A stretch of 64,000 nt of DNA. It comes from Sporolactobacillus putidus. Its GTDB lineage: Bacteria > Bacillota > Bacilli > Bacillales > Sporolactobacillaceae. The stretch spans positions 62,001 to 126,000 of the forward strand of contig NZ_BMOK01000005.1 of assembly GCF_014647035.1 (NCBI RefSeq), given 5' to 3'. Of the stretch, positions 52,758 to 61,596 are shown one piece after another. The translations under genes and the position numbers were made by a program. Within the stretch, counting starts at the first letter, position 1; each line of letters opens with the position of its first letter. The notes beneath the pieces are model-generated. The model was not told where the DNA came from. It saw only the letters and a list, made by a program, of their open reading frames with translations, and did no database searches.

Positions 52758-53792
52758 TTAATAGGCATGGGGCTGGGTTTCTTGATGAACGTGGTGCATA
52801 TGTCTTTCCGAATCACGGTGTTCATGCAGCTCCTGACCATGATGAGCGTGTTCATGAGCATGAAATGATGGACCTTGTTCTTCGATAGGATCTACATGGA
52901 TCTGAACGGCGGACAGGTGTTCAATTTCATGCTGCAGGCAATGGATTACCCGTCGCACAATAGCATGGCCTTCTCTGACGGATGAGTCGGAGGCGAGTGT
53001 GATGCCCAGTTCGGCGACAAGTTGATGACCCAGCCAGCGCGCTTTGACGTCCCCGACATGGCGAACGCCCTTTACCCTGGCGGCTGCTTTTTCAATGATA
53101 TCAATGTATTTTGGATCAATTCCGTCCAGCAATCGCTCGAAGACAGCCATTGCCGAGTCTTTGACAATAACCAGAATCATGAGTGTGATGATCAGGCCGA
53201 TAATCGGATCAATCACGGGAAAGCCAAGCCACGTTCCCAAAACCCCTGCCAATACAGCGAGAGAAGTCCAGCCATCAATACGGGCGTGATGCCCGTCCGC
53301 AATCAGCGCCGCGCTTTCAATCCGTTTTCCCATCCGGATGCGATAGATGGCCACCGCTTCGTTACCGATAAATCCTGCAATAGCGGCGACAGCTGTAGCT
53401 CCTAAGTGGGATGAGGATGATCCGGTGAATAGTCTCCCGATCGATTCATAGCCGGCAATTACAGCGCTGAGAAAGATTACCAGAACAATGATCAATCCCG
53501 CAAGATCTTCGCTTCGGTTAAATCCGAAAGTGAAGCGCTTTGTCGGTCGGCGGCGGCTGAGTGCAAAAGCGATCCATAACGGGACCGATGTCAGTGAGTC
53601 ACCGAAATTGTGAATCGTGTCGGCTAACAAAGCTGTGCTGCCCGACACCGAAACGATCACTGCCTGAAAAACCGCTGTTAAAAGCAGCCCAATCAGAGAA
53701 ATAGTTAGTACTCTTGTTGCCTCTTTATTTTCAATGATGTTTCCGTCCACGCTTCCGTGGGAATGCGTATGGCCGCCGTGCGTATGTGCCAT
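52758..53792 (-). CDS. Cation diffusion facilitator metal exporter
   Basis: A 344-residue CDF transporter that exchanges metal for protons. Six transmembrane helices; metal-site residues HNFGD in helix 2 and HARID in helix 5 (HxxxD in both), a pattern of Zn2+-selective members. Both ends are rich in His (HTHGGHTHSHG and the C-terminal 40 residues), typical of metal-chelating tails. The cytoplasmic domain follows helix 6. It lies 63 bp after the SAM-riboswitch operon and may be expressed with it or alone. Confidence 0.92.
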   Translation of the reverse strand: MAHTHGGHTHSHGSVDGNIIENKEATRVLTISLIGLLLTAVFQAVIVSVSGSTALLADTIHNFGDSLTSVPLWIAFALSRRRPTKRFTFGFNRSEDLAGLIIVLVIFLSAVIAGYESIGRLFTGSSSSHLGATAVAAIAGFIGNEAVAIYRIRMGKRIESAALIADGHHARIDGWTSLAVLAGVLGTWLGFPVIDPIIGLIITLMILVIVKDSAMAVFERLLDGIDPKYIDIIEKAAARVKGVRHVGDVKARWLGHQLVAELGITLASDSSVREGHAIVRRVIHCLQHEIEHLSAVQIHVDPIEEQGPSFHAHEHAHHGQELHEHRDSERHMHHVHQETQPHAY

Positions 53793-53854
53793 TTTTCACC
53801 GCTCCTTTTCGGTTTCTTTTATTTAGCAAAGTTCCGGGTTTATCAAAGAGAGAA

Positions 53855-54904
53855 TCAGGCGGTCGTGGCCTCAGTCACGACTTTTGGACTGCCAAACACC
53901 GAAGCTCTTCTCACGGCATAAATATTTTTTTCAGACGCTTCCTGGTCGGCGACACACCCCGGTCCTAAAATTAATCCTTTGCCGTCCACTTCCCGAATGG
54001 CTTCCCTTACATGATTTTCCACTTCATTGACGCTGCCATCCACAAGCAGGCTTTTTCTAATGATCCGGTTATGCTCATCGAAATAGGGAACCTCCCGAAT
54101 GCCGCCCAGTAAACACTTATCCGTTATTTTTCTTGCTTCCGCAAGGGAAGGTGATACCCAGCGGTCATGCCAGTTCAGGCAGTTCACCGGATAGGCAGCG
54201 ATCAGATGAAACAGATTATTCGGTCCATGAATGTGGGCAATATTGAAGAAAGTCTGTTTGTTATAGCTATGAATAACTTTCAAGTCATAAGGTACACCAA
54301 ATTCTTTGTACTCCGTTTCCGTGAACAGATCTCTGGTCGCAGATTTCGTCGCAAAGAAGAATCCGCTGACCCCGGCCTCGATATTGGCTTTAACAAAGTT
54401 AATCGTTGTTTCCGTGATGATATCCAGTGCCTGTTTGATGATCGCGGGGTTTTCTCTAATGTCAAGGAACAGCCGGTCTCCCGCCAGCTTGTGGGCGGTC
54501 GTCAGCGGGCTGAAAATGGTCTGAACAAAAGGGAATTCTCCTTTCGACAGTTTGGCGACATGCTGGGACAGCTGCAGCTGCTTTCCGTACGTCCCATAAA
54601 TCGCGGGAAGCACTTCAAGCCTTGTCCAGTCGTCGATGGATTCAATCGCATACTGTTTGACAGCGGGGGGCCGATTAATTTTATTAAAGTATTCAATTTC
54701 AACACCCCAGTCTTCCACGCCATAAAGCCCAAACGGAGCCAGTTTGATAAAATCAAAATCGTATTTTCTGGCATATGCCACTTGTTTTTCAGCTAACAGT
54801 TTTGGATTCTGATCATAAGCGGAAAAATGCATCCACAAATTTACGGGAATACGATCCACATCTTCAAAGTTTAAAGCGGCTTTGATACGTTCAAAACGAT
54901 TCAT
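53855..54904 (-). CDS. UroD-superfamily putative methyltransferase
   Basis: A 349-residue protein of the uroporphyrinogen decarboxylase/MtaA-CmuA fold. The known residues for true HemE decarboxylases are missing. In methyltransferases of this fold zinc is bound by His-x-Cys ... Cys; here the equivalent place reads HIHG (His224, His226) with GPGC (Cys317), a His-x-His ... Cys variant. It is the last gene of an amino-acid ABC operon headed by a SAM-I riboswitch, so a methyl-transfer step on an imported sulfur compound is likely, but that is inference. ATG start. Confidence 0.75.
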   Translation of the reverse strand: MNRFERIKAALNFEDVDRIPVNLWMHFSAYDQNPKLLAEKQVAYARKYDFDFIKLAPFGLYGVEDWGVEIEYFNKINRPPAVKQYAIESIDDWTRLEVLPAIYGTYGKQLQLSQHVAKLSKGEFPFVQTIFSPLTTAHKLAGDRLFLDIRENPAIIKQALDIITETTINFVKANIEAGVSGFFFATKSATRDLFTETEYKEFGVPYDLKVIHSYNKQTFFNIAHIHGPNNLFHLIAAYPVNCLNWHDRWVSPSLAEARKITDKCLLGGIREVPYFDEHNRIIRKSLLVDGSVNEVENHVREAIREVDGKGLILGPGCVADQEASEKNIYAVRRASVFGSPKVVTEATTA

Positions 54905-54927
54905 GAGTTGTTCCTCCCTTTTTAAAA

Positions 54928-55626
54928 TCAGGCTTTTTTTCTTATGTTTTGTTCATACCTTCTAAAAACAACAGTCAGCATCGCACAGAGCAGCCAATAA
55001 ACTGCCGCTGCTGCGGCAAAGGATTCCAGATAGCGAAAGTTTAGCGCGGATTCGAGTTTCGCTTTAGCCAGTATGTCGACAACAGATACCATGAAGGCTA
55101 AAGAAAGAGATTTTATAATTGTTAAGTAAGAGTTTAAAAAGTTAGGCAGAGCCTCGATAATGGCCTGCGGTATCACAATTCTCCTCAAAGTCTGAACAGA
55201 ACTGAATCCAAGCGAATGGGCGGCCTCTATCTGACCGTAACTGACCGACATGAACGCGCCCCGGATGATTTCCGACTGGAAGGCCGAAAAACATATGGAA
55301 TAGGAGACAATCACAGTGATGACCGGATCGAATTGATTGGGATCAAACTTAAAATTCAATAATCCCGCAAAAAAAAGGATCAGTTTCGGCATGCCGTAAT
55401 ACGCCAAATATAATTGCACGAGCAGCGGAGTTCCCCTTAAAAAGGAAAGACACACAGCGGCGACCTGGAAGAGAAAAGGTATTTTATATTGATCAATAAG
55501 CGTCAGAATACCGCCGATCAGGATTCCGAGAATCAAAATCAGAAGAGCGAGCCCCAACGTGTAGGGGACAACCGTTAGTATCCCTGAGAAATCCTGGAAG
55601 AAAATGTTTGATTCGAACAAGGCCAT
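54928..55626 (-). CDS. Amino-acid ABC transporter permease 2 (TcyL/TcyM-like)
   Basis: A 232-residue HisM-type permease with five or so helices. FLRGTPLLVQLYLAYYG and the EAA loop EAAHSLGFSSVQTLRRIVIPQAI are family marks. It pairs with the similar permease encoded 5 bases upstream, so the transporter is a heterodimer like TcyLM of the B. subtilis cystine system. The gene lies 23 bp before the UroD-like gene. Confidence 0.9.
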   Translation of the reverse strand: MALFESNIFFQDFSGILTVVPYTLGLALLILILGILIGGILTLIDQYKIPFLFQVAAVCLSFLRGTPLLVQLYLAYYGMPKLILFFAGLLNFKFDPNQFDPVITVIVSYSICFSAFQSEIIRGAFMSVSYGQIEAAHSLGFSSVQTLRRIVIPQAIIEALPNFLNSYLTIIKSLSLAFMVSVVDILAKAKLESALNFRYLESFAAAAAVYWLLCAMLTVVFRRYEQNIRKKA

Positions 55627-55631
55627 TCCCC

Positions 55632-56336
55632 TTATCGTGTTAGTCCGTTTTCCAGATGATACCTTGCTGTTTTTCTTTCGAAATATTTGATAAACTTATC
55701 TGCCATATAAGATATGGCCCAATAGATTAAAGCTACCGTCAGAAAGACGTCGATCTGCCTTGAGCCGAAATCATTTGAGATGAGATTATTGGCCGTGCCC
55801 ATAATATCAACGACACCAATTATAAATAATATGGATGTATCCTGAATCAAATAGATCAAAGCGTTTCCCAAACCCGGCAATGCGACCGGAAGCACTTGCG
55901 GGAATACAATCCGGGTCAGCTTTTGAAAAGATGTGAAGCCCAGACTGTCGGCGGCCTCTTTCTGTCCCTCATCAACGGCCAGATAGGCGGGCCTGAGAAT
56001 TTCTGAAAGAAAAGCCCCGTTGTGCAGAACTAGGGTCGCAATGGCAAAAAGTGTTCCGCTCCAATTATTGATGTTTATCCCGATCAGCGACAGGACAACG
56101 GGCAGCCCATAATAAACAAGGAGCATCTGAAGCAAAATGGGCGTGCTTCTTGTAAATGAGATGTAAAGCTCCATTAAAGGACTGAAAATTTTAACCCTTT
56201 TAATTCGGATGCCTGTGACTAGCACACTTAATAAAAATCCGAAAAGCCCGGAGCACAAAATGACTACAAGGGTTAAAGGAAGGACGCTAATAAATCCGGG
56301 CAATATTTTGATCATATAGCCAAAGTCCATTTTCAC
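55632..56336 (-). CDS. Amino-acid ABC transporter permease 1 (TcyL/TcyM-like)
   Basis: A 234-residue HisM-type permease; FTRSTPILLQMLLVYYGLP and the EAA loop EAADSLGFTSFQKLTRIVFPQVL are visible. Start codon is uncertain among ATG 56342, GTG 56336 and ATG 56330: AGAAGGG abuts the first and is six bases from the GTG, which is therefore preferred. It is in the SAM-riboswitch operon between the binding protein and permease 2. Confidence 0.88.
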   Translation of the reverse strand: MKMDFGYMIKILPGFISVLPLTLVVILCSGLFGFLLSVLVTGIRIKRVKIFSPLMELYISFTRSTPILLQMLLVYYGLPVVLSLIGININNWSGTLFAIATLVLHNGAFLSEILRPAYLAVDEGQKEAADSLGFTSFQKLTRIVFPQVLPVALPGLGNALIYLIQDTSILFIIGVVDIMGTANNLISNDFGSRQIDVFLTVALIYWAISYMADKFIKYFERKTARYHLENGLTR

Positions 56337-56416
56337 TCGCATCCCTTCTGAATCTGCATCAACCTCAAGTAAAACGGTGGCCGGATTCTGTCAAAATGGA
56401 CACTAATTTGACAAAA

Positions 56417-57259
56417 TTAGTTGGTTATTTTATACTGAAAAACATCTTCCCCGTAATATTTTTTTGATAGTTCAGAGAGAGTCCCATCACTCTTTAACTG
56501 TTTTAAAGCTGAATCGACGGCTTCTTTAAGCTGTTCATCCTTTTTCGAGAGCAGAAAGTATGTCGGTATCACTTTTACCGGGGCAGAAGTATGAATCTTT
56601 AAGTTTAATTGTTTAATAATCTGCGCTTCACCCAAATTAGACGGAAGGATCAGGGCATCATATTTTCCCGAGGCCACTTCTTTAAGCCTGTCGGCTGTCG
56701 AAAGACCGGTGTCGGATGTCGGGATATCGATTTTTTTCGAAGGATTTTGTGTATTATAGGCTGTTAAAATATTGAATATGCCCCCGTTGGCGTCGACCGG
56801 AGTCAGCCTTTTCCCGGAAAGATCCGAAAGGCTTGCGATCGATTTATTGGCATCATTGGTATAAATTTTAATTAAGCTTGCTCCGTCATTTTCATTAGGG
56901 ATCAGGTATTTTTGTGCGCGTACGGGATTTTTAAAGAACCCTTCGGCAATCAAATCGTATTTGCCTGTATCCAGGCCGATCTGCTGAGCATTTGATGAGA
57001 CACTTTGAATATTGAAACTGTAGTCTTTCAGCTTTGCATCGACTTTTCTTAATATCTCGACTTCATAGCCAGTCAGCTTTCCGTTTTCCGAATAGCTCAG
57101 GGGTTTTTCAGCTGTCGGGACGGCAACCTGAACGGTTTTTGCGCTGGATGACTTGGATGATGCAGATGAAGGCTGGCTCGCGCCGGATGAATTGTTTGTA
57201 CATGCGCCTAATGTAAATACAAGAATAAATACGAGTACGGCGGCTGAAATCTTCTTCAT
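56417..57259 (-). CDS. Amino-acid binding lipoprotein (cystine-type)
   Basis: A 280-residue binding lipoprotein of family 3, with lipobox LGAC and a Ser-rich linker. Ligand domain begins near residue 45 (VAVPTAEKPLSYSENGKLTGYEVEIL). The R/D pair that binds the amino-acid main chain is less clear than in the operon at 44 kb, so a modified amino acid could be the ligand. ATG 57259 lies 12 bases after the ATPase stop. With the SAM-I leader, cystine, methionine or S-methylated amino acids are the best guesses. Confidence 0.88.
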   Translation of the reverse strand: MKKISAAVLVFILVFTLGACTNNSSGASQPSSASSKSSSAKTVQVAVPTAEKPLSYSENGKLTGYEVEILRKVDAKLKDYSFNIQSVSSNAQQIGLDTGKYDLIAEGFFKNPVRAQKYLIPNENDGASLIKIYTNDANKSIASLSDLSGKRLTPVDANGGIFNILTAYNTQNPSKKIDIPTSDTGLSTADRLKEVASGKYDALILPSNLGEAQIIKQLNLKIHTSAPVKVIPTYFLLSKKDEQLKEAVDSALKQLKSDGTLSELSKKYYGEDVFQYKITN

Positions 57260-57271
57260 TTGTTATTCCAC

Positions 57272-58033
57272 TCACTTTGCTGTTGTAATTTTTGTGTAAT
57301 TGCTGTTAAAATGACTGAGAAATTCTTTGGTTCTTTTTTCTCTGGAATGATTGAAGATTTGAGAGGGAGGCCCCTCTTCAACTATTTTTCCTTGATCCAT
57401 AAACACAATTTTTGTCGAAATGTTCTGGGCAAAGGACATTTCGTGGGTGACGAGCAAAATAGTTACACCCGACCTTGCAATTTGATCGATCACGTTCAAT
57501 ACTTCACCGACTAATTCCGGATCAAGCGCCGACGTCGGTTCGTCAAAAAGAATAATTTCAGGTTCCATGGCGAGAGCTCTGGCAATACTGACTCTCTGTT
57601 GCTGGCCGCCGGAAAGCTGGGAAGGGTAGGCGTCGAGTTTGTCGGCCAGCCCGACTCTGTTTAACTCTTCCAAACTTTTTTCATAGGCGGCTTTTTTACT
57701 TTTTTTCTGGACAACGATCTGTGCTTCCATGACGTTCTCAATCGCTGTTTTGTTTTTGAATAAGTTGTACTGTTGAAAAACCATGGCCGTTCTTCTCCGG
57801 AGCCGAAGGATATCCTTTCTTTTTACAGACTGATAATTCAGCTGGAAGTCTGAAAATGCGATTTCTCCTTCATCAGGTTTTTCCAGATAATTGACGCACC
57901 GCAGCAGTGTTGTTTTGCCGGTACCGCTCGGACCAATAATGGTCACAACATCGCCTTTATTAATTTTTAAATCGATGCCTTTCAGAATTTCATGATCGTT
58001 GAACGATTTATGGATGTTTTTCAATGCCAGCAT
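57272..58033 (-). CDS. Amino-acid ABC transporter ATPase (TcyN/GlnQ-like)
   Basis: A 253-residue ATPase with Walker [10 protein letters not shown], signature [10 protein letters not shown], Walker [13 protein letters not shown] and switch His in VTHEMSFA. It is the first gene of the operon and follows the SAM-I riboswitch by about 80 bp. The ATG at 58033 is chosen; a GTG at 58045 overlaps the AGGAGG site (58045-58050). Confidence 0.92.
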   Translation of the reverse strand: MLALKNIHKSFNDHEILKGIDLKINKGDVVTIIGPSGTGKTTLLRCVNYLEKPDEGEIAFSDFQLNYQSVKRKDILRLRRRTAMVFQQYNLFKNKTAIENVMEAQIVVQKKSKKAAYEKSLEELNRVGLADKLDAYPSQLSGGQQQRVSIARALAMEPEIILFDEPTSALDPELVGEVLNVIDQIARSGVTILLVTHEMSFAQNISTKIVFMDQGKIVEEGPPSQIFNHSREKRTKEFLSHFNSNYTKITTAK

Positions 58034-58114
58034 CGTACGGTTCACCTCCTTTCAGGCTTTCTCATCTTCGAAATGAATCTTGCCGCTGTACCCGCCTCCT
58101 AAAATTAATTTAAA

Positions 58115-58150
58115 ATAAAAAAGCAAGCCATACAGATTAAGAAGGCTTGT
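58115..58150 (-). terminator. SAM-riboswitch terminator
   Basis: On the minus strand the stem CAAGCC/GGCTTG, loop of about 12 bases, followed by TTTTTT. It lies just after the SAM-I aptamer and before the ATPase gene. Confidence 0.85.
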
Positions 58151-58160
58151 TCTTTTATTC

Positions 58161-58270
58161 CTTCTCATCTTCTGAACACCGAACCGTGTTCCTGGAATTA
58201 ACACCATACACAAGATGTGCTGGTTGTCGGGTTTCATAGGGCCAGTCCCTCCGCCACTCTGGATAAGAAA
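58161..58270 (-). ncRNA. SAM-I riboswitch (S-box)
   Basis: On the minus strand the consensus is visible in order: CTTATCCAGAGTGGCGGAGG, GACTGGCCCTATGAAACCC, GACAACCAGC, GGTGTTAATTCC and GATGAGA closing P1. It switches transcription off when S-adenosylmethionine is high. Known S-box genes serve methionine, cysteine and SAM metabolism or transport, which assigns the operon from 58033 to 53855 to this area. Confidence 0.94.
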
Positions 58271-58506
58271 TCGTTTTATTAATTTGTTGATTCTTATAAT
58301 AACCACTGGCCATCGCCATGTCAATATTAATTCACATTAAAAAGATAGGATTTATTTGTTTTTGACGAATGGACACAAAAAAGACAACAAAGCCAAGGAT
58401 GATCCAGTGAGCGTGACCAAAATATTTTCTTGAAAATTATGAGAGGGAGCGCTGAGCGACTCTGCGAAGTTCCCAAAGTTACAGAGCCACTTCTTTCAAT
58501 GTCAAC

Positions 58507-58533
58507 AAAACCCCCTTCGAAAAGAAGAGGGTT
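58507..58533. other. Hairpin downstream of sspH
   Basis: Stem AAACCC-CTTC/GAAG-GGGTTT with one mismatch, T-run on the plus side (TCTTTTTC). It lies 150 bp past the sspH stop and may end a leftward transcript. The rest of 58271-58679 has no gene that I can support. Confidence 0.45.
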
Positions 58534-58679
58534 TGAAGTCTTTTTCTGTTGGGCCGGAAGACCGGAATTAATACCTTGATTTGTGCTATACCGCTGGTGC
58601 TGAAACGTCATCGGTTGAGGAATCAGCGTGCCGTTCCTTAATTTTCAAAGAACAAAACTTACGAGCACACATCGTCTAC

Positions 58680-58862
58680 TTATCTCTGCTCCTGCAGACT
58701 TCCGATGGAAACCTCTTGCTCCTTTCCCGGATTGTCGAGCGGATAAATACGGGCTGTTTCCGTGCTCTCATCGACATGCTGAATATAGATGGGAATCCCG
58801 TTATGAGTGACATTGACCATAACAGGTGATTTTGCAATTTCCTGTGCGCGCTGAGTGTCCAT
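58680..58862 (-). CDS. sspH: Minor small acid-soluble spore protein H
   Basis: A 60-residue spore protein whose sequence is nearly that of Bacillus SspH: QRAQEIAKSP at the start and GIPIYIQHVDESTETARIY in the middle. It is made in the forespore and found in the mature spore. GGAGG lies seven bases before the ATG. Upstream on the minus strand GAGAATA and AATAGTA, 18 bp apart, resemble a weak sigma-G promoter. This gene shows that the host forms endospores. Confidence 0.95.
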   Translation of the reverse strand: MDTQRAQEIAKSPVMVNVTHNGIPIYIQHVDESTETARIYPLDNPGKEQEVSIGSLQEQR

Positions 58863-59012
58863 TGTCCGACCTCCTTTTATTGGTTACAGGTATACTATTT
58901 GCCATCATGAATGGAATTATTCTCCTTTTGTTTAAACCTGACTTTAAAAACAACCAGGAAATTCTAAGCGAATGGAATAGGGAGTAAACGCTGCCGCAGA
59001 GCCTCAGTTACA

Positions 59013-59047
59013 TAAAAAAGCGAAGCACGTTTCGGCTTCGCTTTTTT
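59013..59047. terminator. Bidirectional terminator-like hairpin
   Basis: Stem AAAAAAGCGAAGC/GCTTCGCTTTTTT. It is directly followed by copy 3 of the dispersed palindromic element. Confidence 0.75.
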
Positions 59048-59048
59048 G

Positions 59049-59153
59049 TACAAATAAGAAAGAGTAAAAATAAAAGATTAGAGGTGTCTAGTATAAGAAA
59101 AACTAAGGCTCAGGCCGTTGTCAAAGACTGGGCTTCACCAAGTTTTTCTTATG
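59049..59153. repeat. Dispersed palindromic element, copy 3
   Basis: About 105 bp. A perfect 12 bp terminal inverted repeat is visible: ATAAGAAAAACT and AGTTTTTCTTAT. Inner blocks AAGGCTCAGGCCGT and CAAAGACTGGGCTTC match copy 2. No coding frame. It follows a terminator. Confidence 0.85.
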
Positions 59154-59205
59154 ATCAGGCTACAGTATGCGCAGTCAGAGATGCCAATCATGTTCCGGCT
59201 CCGGA

Positions 59206-59577
59206 TCACAACTCTTTATAGATTTGAACCTCTTTTATTTCAGGAATCATACTGTAGGCGGTGAGCCTGTGCTGGCCGTCATAGAGGCCCAGATCTTTAT
59301 TGACAATCATCGGCGGCAAAGTTCCGCCTTCTTTTATAGAGTCGACCATTTGCTTGATATTGTCGGTGTGGTAACCATCATAGTTTTCCGGATGTTCTTC
59401 CCACTCTTTAAGAGTCAGGAGATTTCGTCCGTTGCTGCTGAATGAGCAGGGCACCTCATACAATGTTTCCTTGGCTACTGTAGTTAAAATGAACCGGTGG
59501 GCATCCGTTCCAAAGTCGTCATTTTCGATATCGTTATACTTGCTGCAGATTTCTTTTCCTGTGTAATACGTCGTCAT
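59206..59577 (-). CDS. ParB-like domain protein
   Basis: A 123-residue protein with a ParB/Srx-like fold: the conserved DGQHRLTAYS box near residue 100, preceded by MVDSIKEGGTLPPMIVNKDLG. It lacks a DNA-binding HTH, so it is not a chromosome segregation ParB; a nucleotidase/kinase-like or nuclease role is possible. Start ATG 59577 follows AGGGGC; the frame is open to 59634. It is isolated from neighbours. Confidence 0.75.
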   Translation of the reverse strand: MTTYYTGKEICSKYNDIENDDFGTDAHRFILTTVAKETLYEVPCSFSSNGRNLLTLKEWEEHPENYDGYHTDNIKQMVDSIKEGGTLPPMIVNKDLGLYDGQHRLTAYSMIPEIKEVQIYKEL

Positions 59578-59975
59578 TATGCCGCCCCTTCTTGGTTTGT
59601 CGGAAATTTTGATCATGATGAAGTAATTATCCAATCATACATTTAATTTATTATATATACGGTCGATTTGCAAAAACTTATTTTAAAAAAGTGTTCATCC
59701 ATACGATTTTTAACGCTGTGTGTAGGACACACGCTGAAGTTTGCCTTTAGGAGATCGACGGTTTTCCTGATTCAAAAATCAGCGGAGTTATTCAACAAAG
59801 CTTTGCAAACAGGAATGCCGGGCGGAGATCTGCAGTGTTTACAATTTGCAAGTCACCAGTCATTTGACAGGTTCAGTAAATTTGTTAGACTGAACATTAA
59901 GAAAAAAATTACATACCGGATCAAGCAAAATTGCAGGGTACGTGAAAATAATTTATTGTACAGGGAGAACGAGCC
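59578..59975. other. Intergenic region without recognised features
   Basis: Divergent region between the ParB-like gene and ybaK. AT-rich; frames here lack start signals. No clear promoter dyad, repeat or RNA family was seen. Confidence 0.4.
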
Positions 59976-60464
59976 ATGTCTGTTGAAAACGTCAGGTCCT
60001 ATTTCCGACAATTCGGACGGGATAAGGATATTATTGAATTGGAACTTTCCAGCGCCACTGTGGATCTAGCAGCTGAACATCTTCATGTCGGACCGGAGCG
60101 TATTGCAAAGACTCTTGCGTTTCGCGGAGAGAATAAAGAAGGGGCTATGCTCGTTATTACGGCCGGCGACGGAAAAATAGACAACAAGAAATTCCGTAGC
60201 ACCTTCGGCTTCAAAGCGCATATGTTGTCACCGGATGAGACGCTTGAATTGGTCGGACACGCCGTTGGCGGGGTTTGCCCATTTGCATTGAAAAATGACT
60301 GGCCGGTATTCATGGATGAGTCGCTGAAACGGTTCGAAACGGTTTTTCCTGCGTGCGGCAGCAGCAATTCGGCGATTGAACTGAGAATTGACGAATTGTA
60401 TACATTGGGAAAGGCAAAAGAATGGGTAGATGTCTGCAAGGGATGGCAGGAAGATATTGAATAA
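59976..60464 (+). CDS. ybaK: YbaK/EbsC aminoacyl-tRNA deacylase family protein
   Basis: A 162-residue deacylase-fold protein. The catalytic Lys lies in RIAKTLAFRG, the conserved VGGVCPFAL and GSSNSAIELRIDEL blocks are present. Family members hydrolyse mischarged tRNA such as Cys-tRNA-Pro. The start has GGGAG eight bases upstream. Confidence 0.9.
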   Translation: MSVENVRSYFRQFGRDKDIIELELSSATVDLAAEHLHVGPERIAKTLAFRGENKEGAMLVITAGDGKIDNKKFRSTFGFKAHMLSPDETLELVGHAVGGVCPFALKNDWPVFMDESLKRFETVFPACGSSNSAIELRIDELYTLGKAKEWVDVCKGWQEDIE

Positions 60465-60628
60465 ATAAAAGAAGAAAACCAGAGGGCAGAGCCCGGATGG
60501 AGAATCCTTCTCTGTTTGCTCTTTATAAAATATCGCAGCTCCGGTGATATCGGCCGTATTAGATTCAACTCGTTTGTTGATTCTCATAAAACCTTTCATC
60601 CCGTCTTTCACTTCTGTAAATCTCAGGG

Positions 60629-60687
60629 CCTATTAAAAAATAAAGCTGAGGATTGTTTTCTCATCTTTCTTTATTTTTTAAAATAGG
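60629..60687. other. Long inverted repeat upstream of the DUF4097 gene
   Basis: Arms of about 17 bases (CCTATTAAAAAATAAAG and CTTTATTTTTTAAAATAGG) enclose a small inner GAG/CTC stem. It is AT-rich and could act as an attenuator or terminator, 50 bp before the start codon at 60736. Confidence 0.5.
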
Positions 60688-60735
60688 TTTAAGGAAATCA
60701 GCCTTAAAAGTAAGTGAAAAATGGGGGACTAACCA

Positions 60736-61596
60736 ATGAAAAGATTTGTGGCGGTTTTGGCCGTCCTCGCGGTTCTGTATGTTCTTTTTTTTAATCCGTT
60801 CGGTTTTTCCTGGCTGCCTTTCGGCCATCCGCAAACGGACGAGACGGTAACGGGAGATGTGCAGTCCATTAAAATAGAAACTTCAGGCGCTGAAGTTCAG
60901 GTCGTGCCGGAAAACGGTAACAGGCTCTGGACAAAGCTTGATGGCGGAGGAAGCGCATCGGTTCAAAAAAATGGGAACACGATTAATGTGAAAATGAAAG
61001 GGACAGACTGGTTCCTGCCCTTTTCGTGGTTCCGCCATCCTGACCTGACTGTTTACATCCCGCAGGATTATCGAAGGAATCTGGATCTTACTGTTGGTTC
61101 CGGAACGCTTTCGTTTGACGGAAAATCTGCCAACGATCCCTATGTTCTTGAACAAGTCATTCTCAATGTCCGGTCAGGGACCGCTGATTTAAGGGATTTT
61201 TCGGCGAGATCCTTGAAGCTTGAAGAAGCGTCAGGACTCGCGACACTATCCACACTGTCCATAAACTCGGCAGCGATCCATGTGCAATCCGGTATTCTGA
61301 ATCTGAAACATTATTCGGGCCCCGTTTCCGCAGACGTGCAATCCGGCAATCTGAATGCGCAGTTTGCTGAATTGAAGGGACCGGTGACTGTTGACGTCCA
61401 GTCCGGTCTTGCTACGATTGATTTACCCGATAATGCGGACTTCACACTCAACGGTAAAATAGCCAGCGGTTTTATTGATTGCCGGCTGCCGCTGAAAAAT
61501 GAGCAATCGGACAGTACAGAGTTGAAGGGAACACATGGATCAGGAAAATATACTGTGAATTTGAGTGTGCGGAGTGGGTTGATTAACCTTCGCTGA
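60736..61596 (+). CDS. DUF4097 (LiaG-like) exported beta-rich protein
   Basis: A 286-residue protein. One N-terminal hydrophobic segment (residues 4-22), then a beta-helix-like domain with repeated short strands ending in QSG or RSG (VQSGILNLKHYSG, DVQSGNLNAQF, DVQSGLATIDL). This is the DUF4097 fold, found in LiaG and YvlB of envelope stress operons. A membrane or cell surface role in envelope stress is likely, but the LiaRS partners are not here. GGGGGA lies seven bases before the ATG. Confidence 0.8.
   Translation: MKRFVAVLAVLAVLYVLFFNPFGFSWLPFGHPQTDETVTGDVQSIKIETSGAEVQVVPENGNRLWTKLDGGGSASVQKNGNTINVKMKGTDWFLPFSWFRHPDLTVYIPQDYRRNLDLTVGSGTLSFDGKSANDPYVLEQVILNVRSGTADLRDFSARSLKLEEASGLATLSTLSINSAAIHVQSGILNLKHYSGPVSADVQSGNLNAQFAELKGPVTVDVQSGLATIDLPDNADFTLNGKIASGFIDCRLPLKNEQSDSTELKGTHGSGKYTVNLSVRSGLINLR

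Noticed and set aside
53855-54904. True uroporphyrinogen decarboxylase (hemE)
   Set aside because: HemE signature residues are missing and the operon context (SAM riboswitch, amino-acid transporter) points to a methyltransferase relative.
58327-58611. A 94-codon gene upstream of the SAM riboswitch
   Set aside because: It runs through the hairpin at 58507-58533 and has neither SD nor recognisable domain.
59206-59577. Chromosome-partitioning ParB
   Set aside because: Too short, with no HTH domain and no parA or parS nearby.
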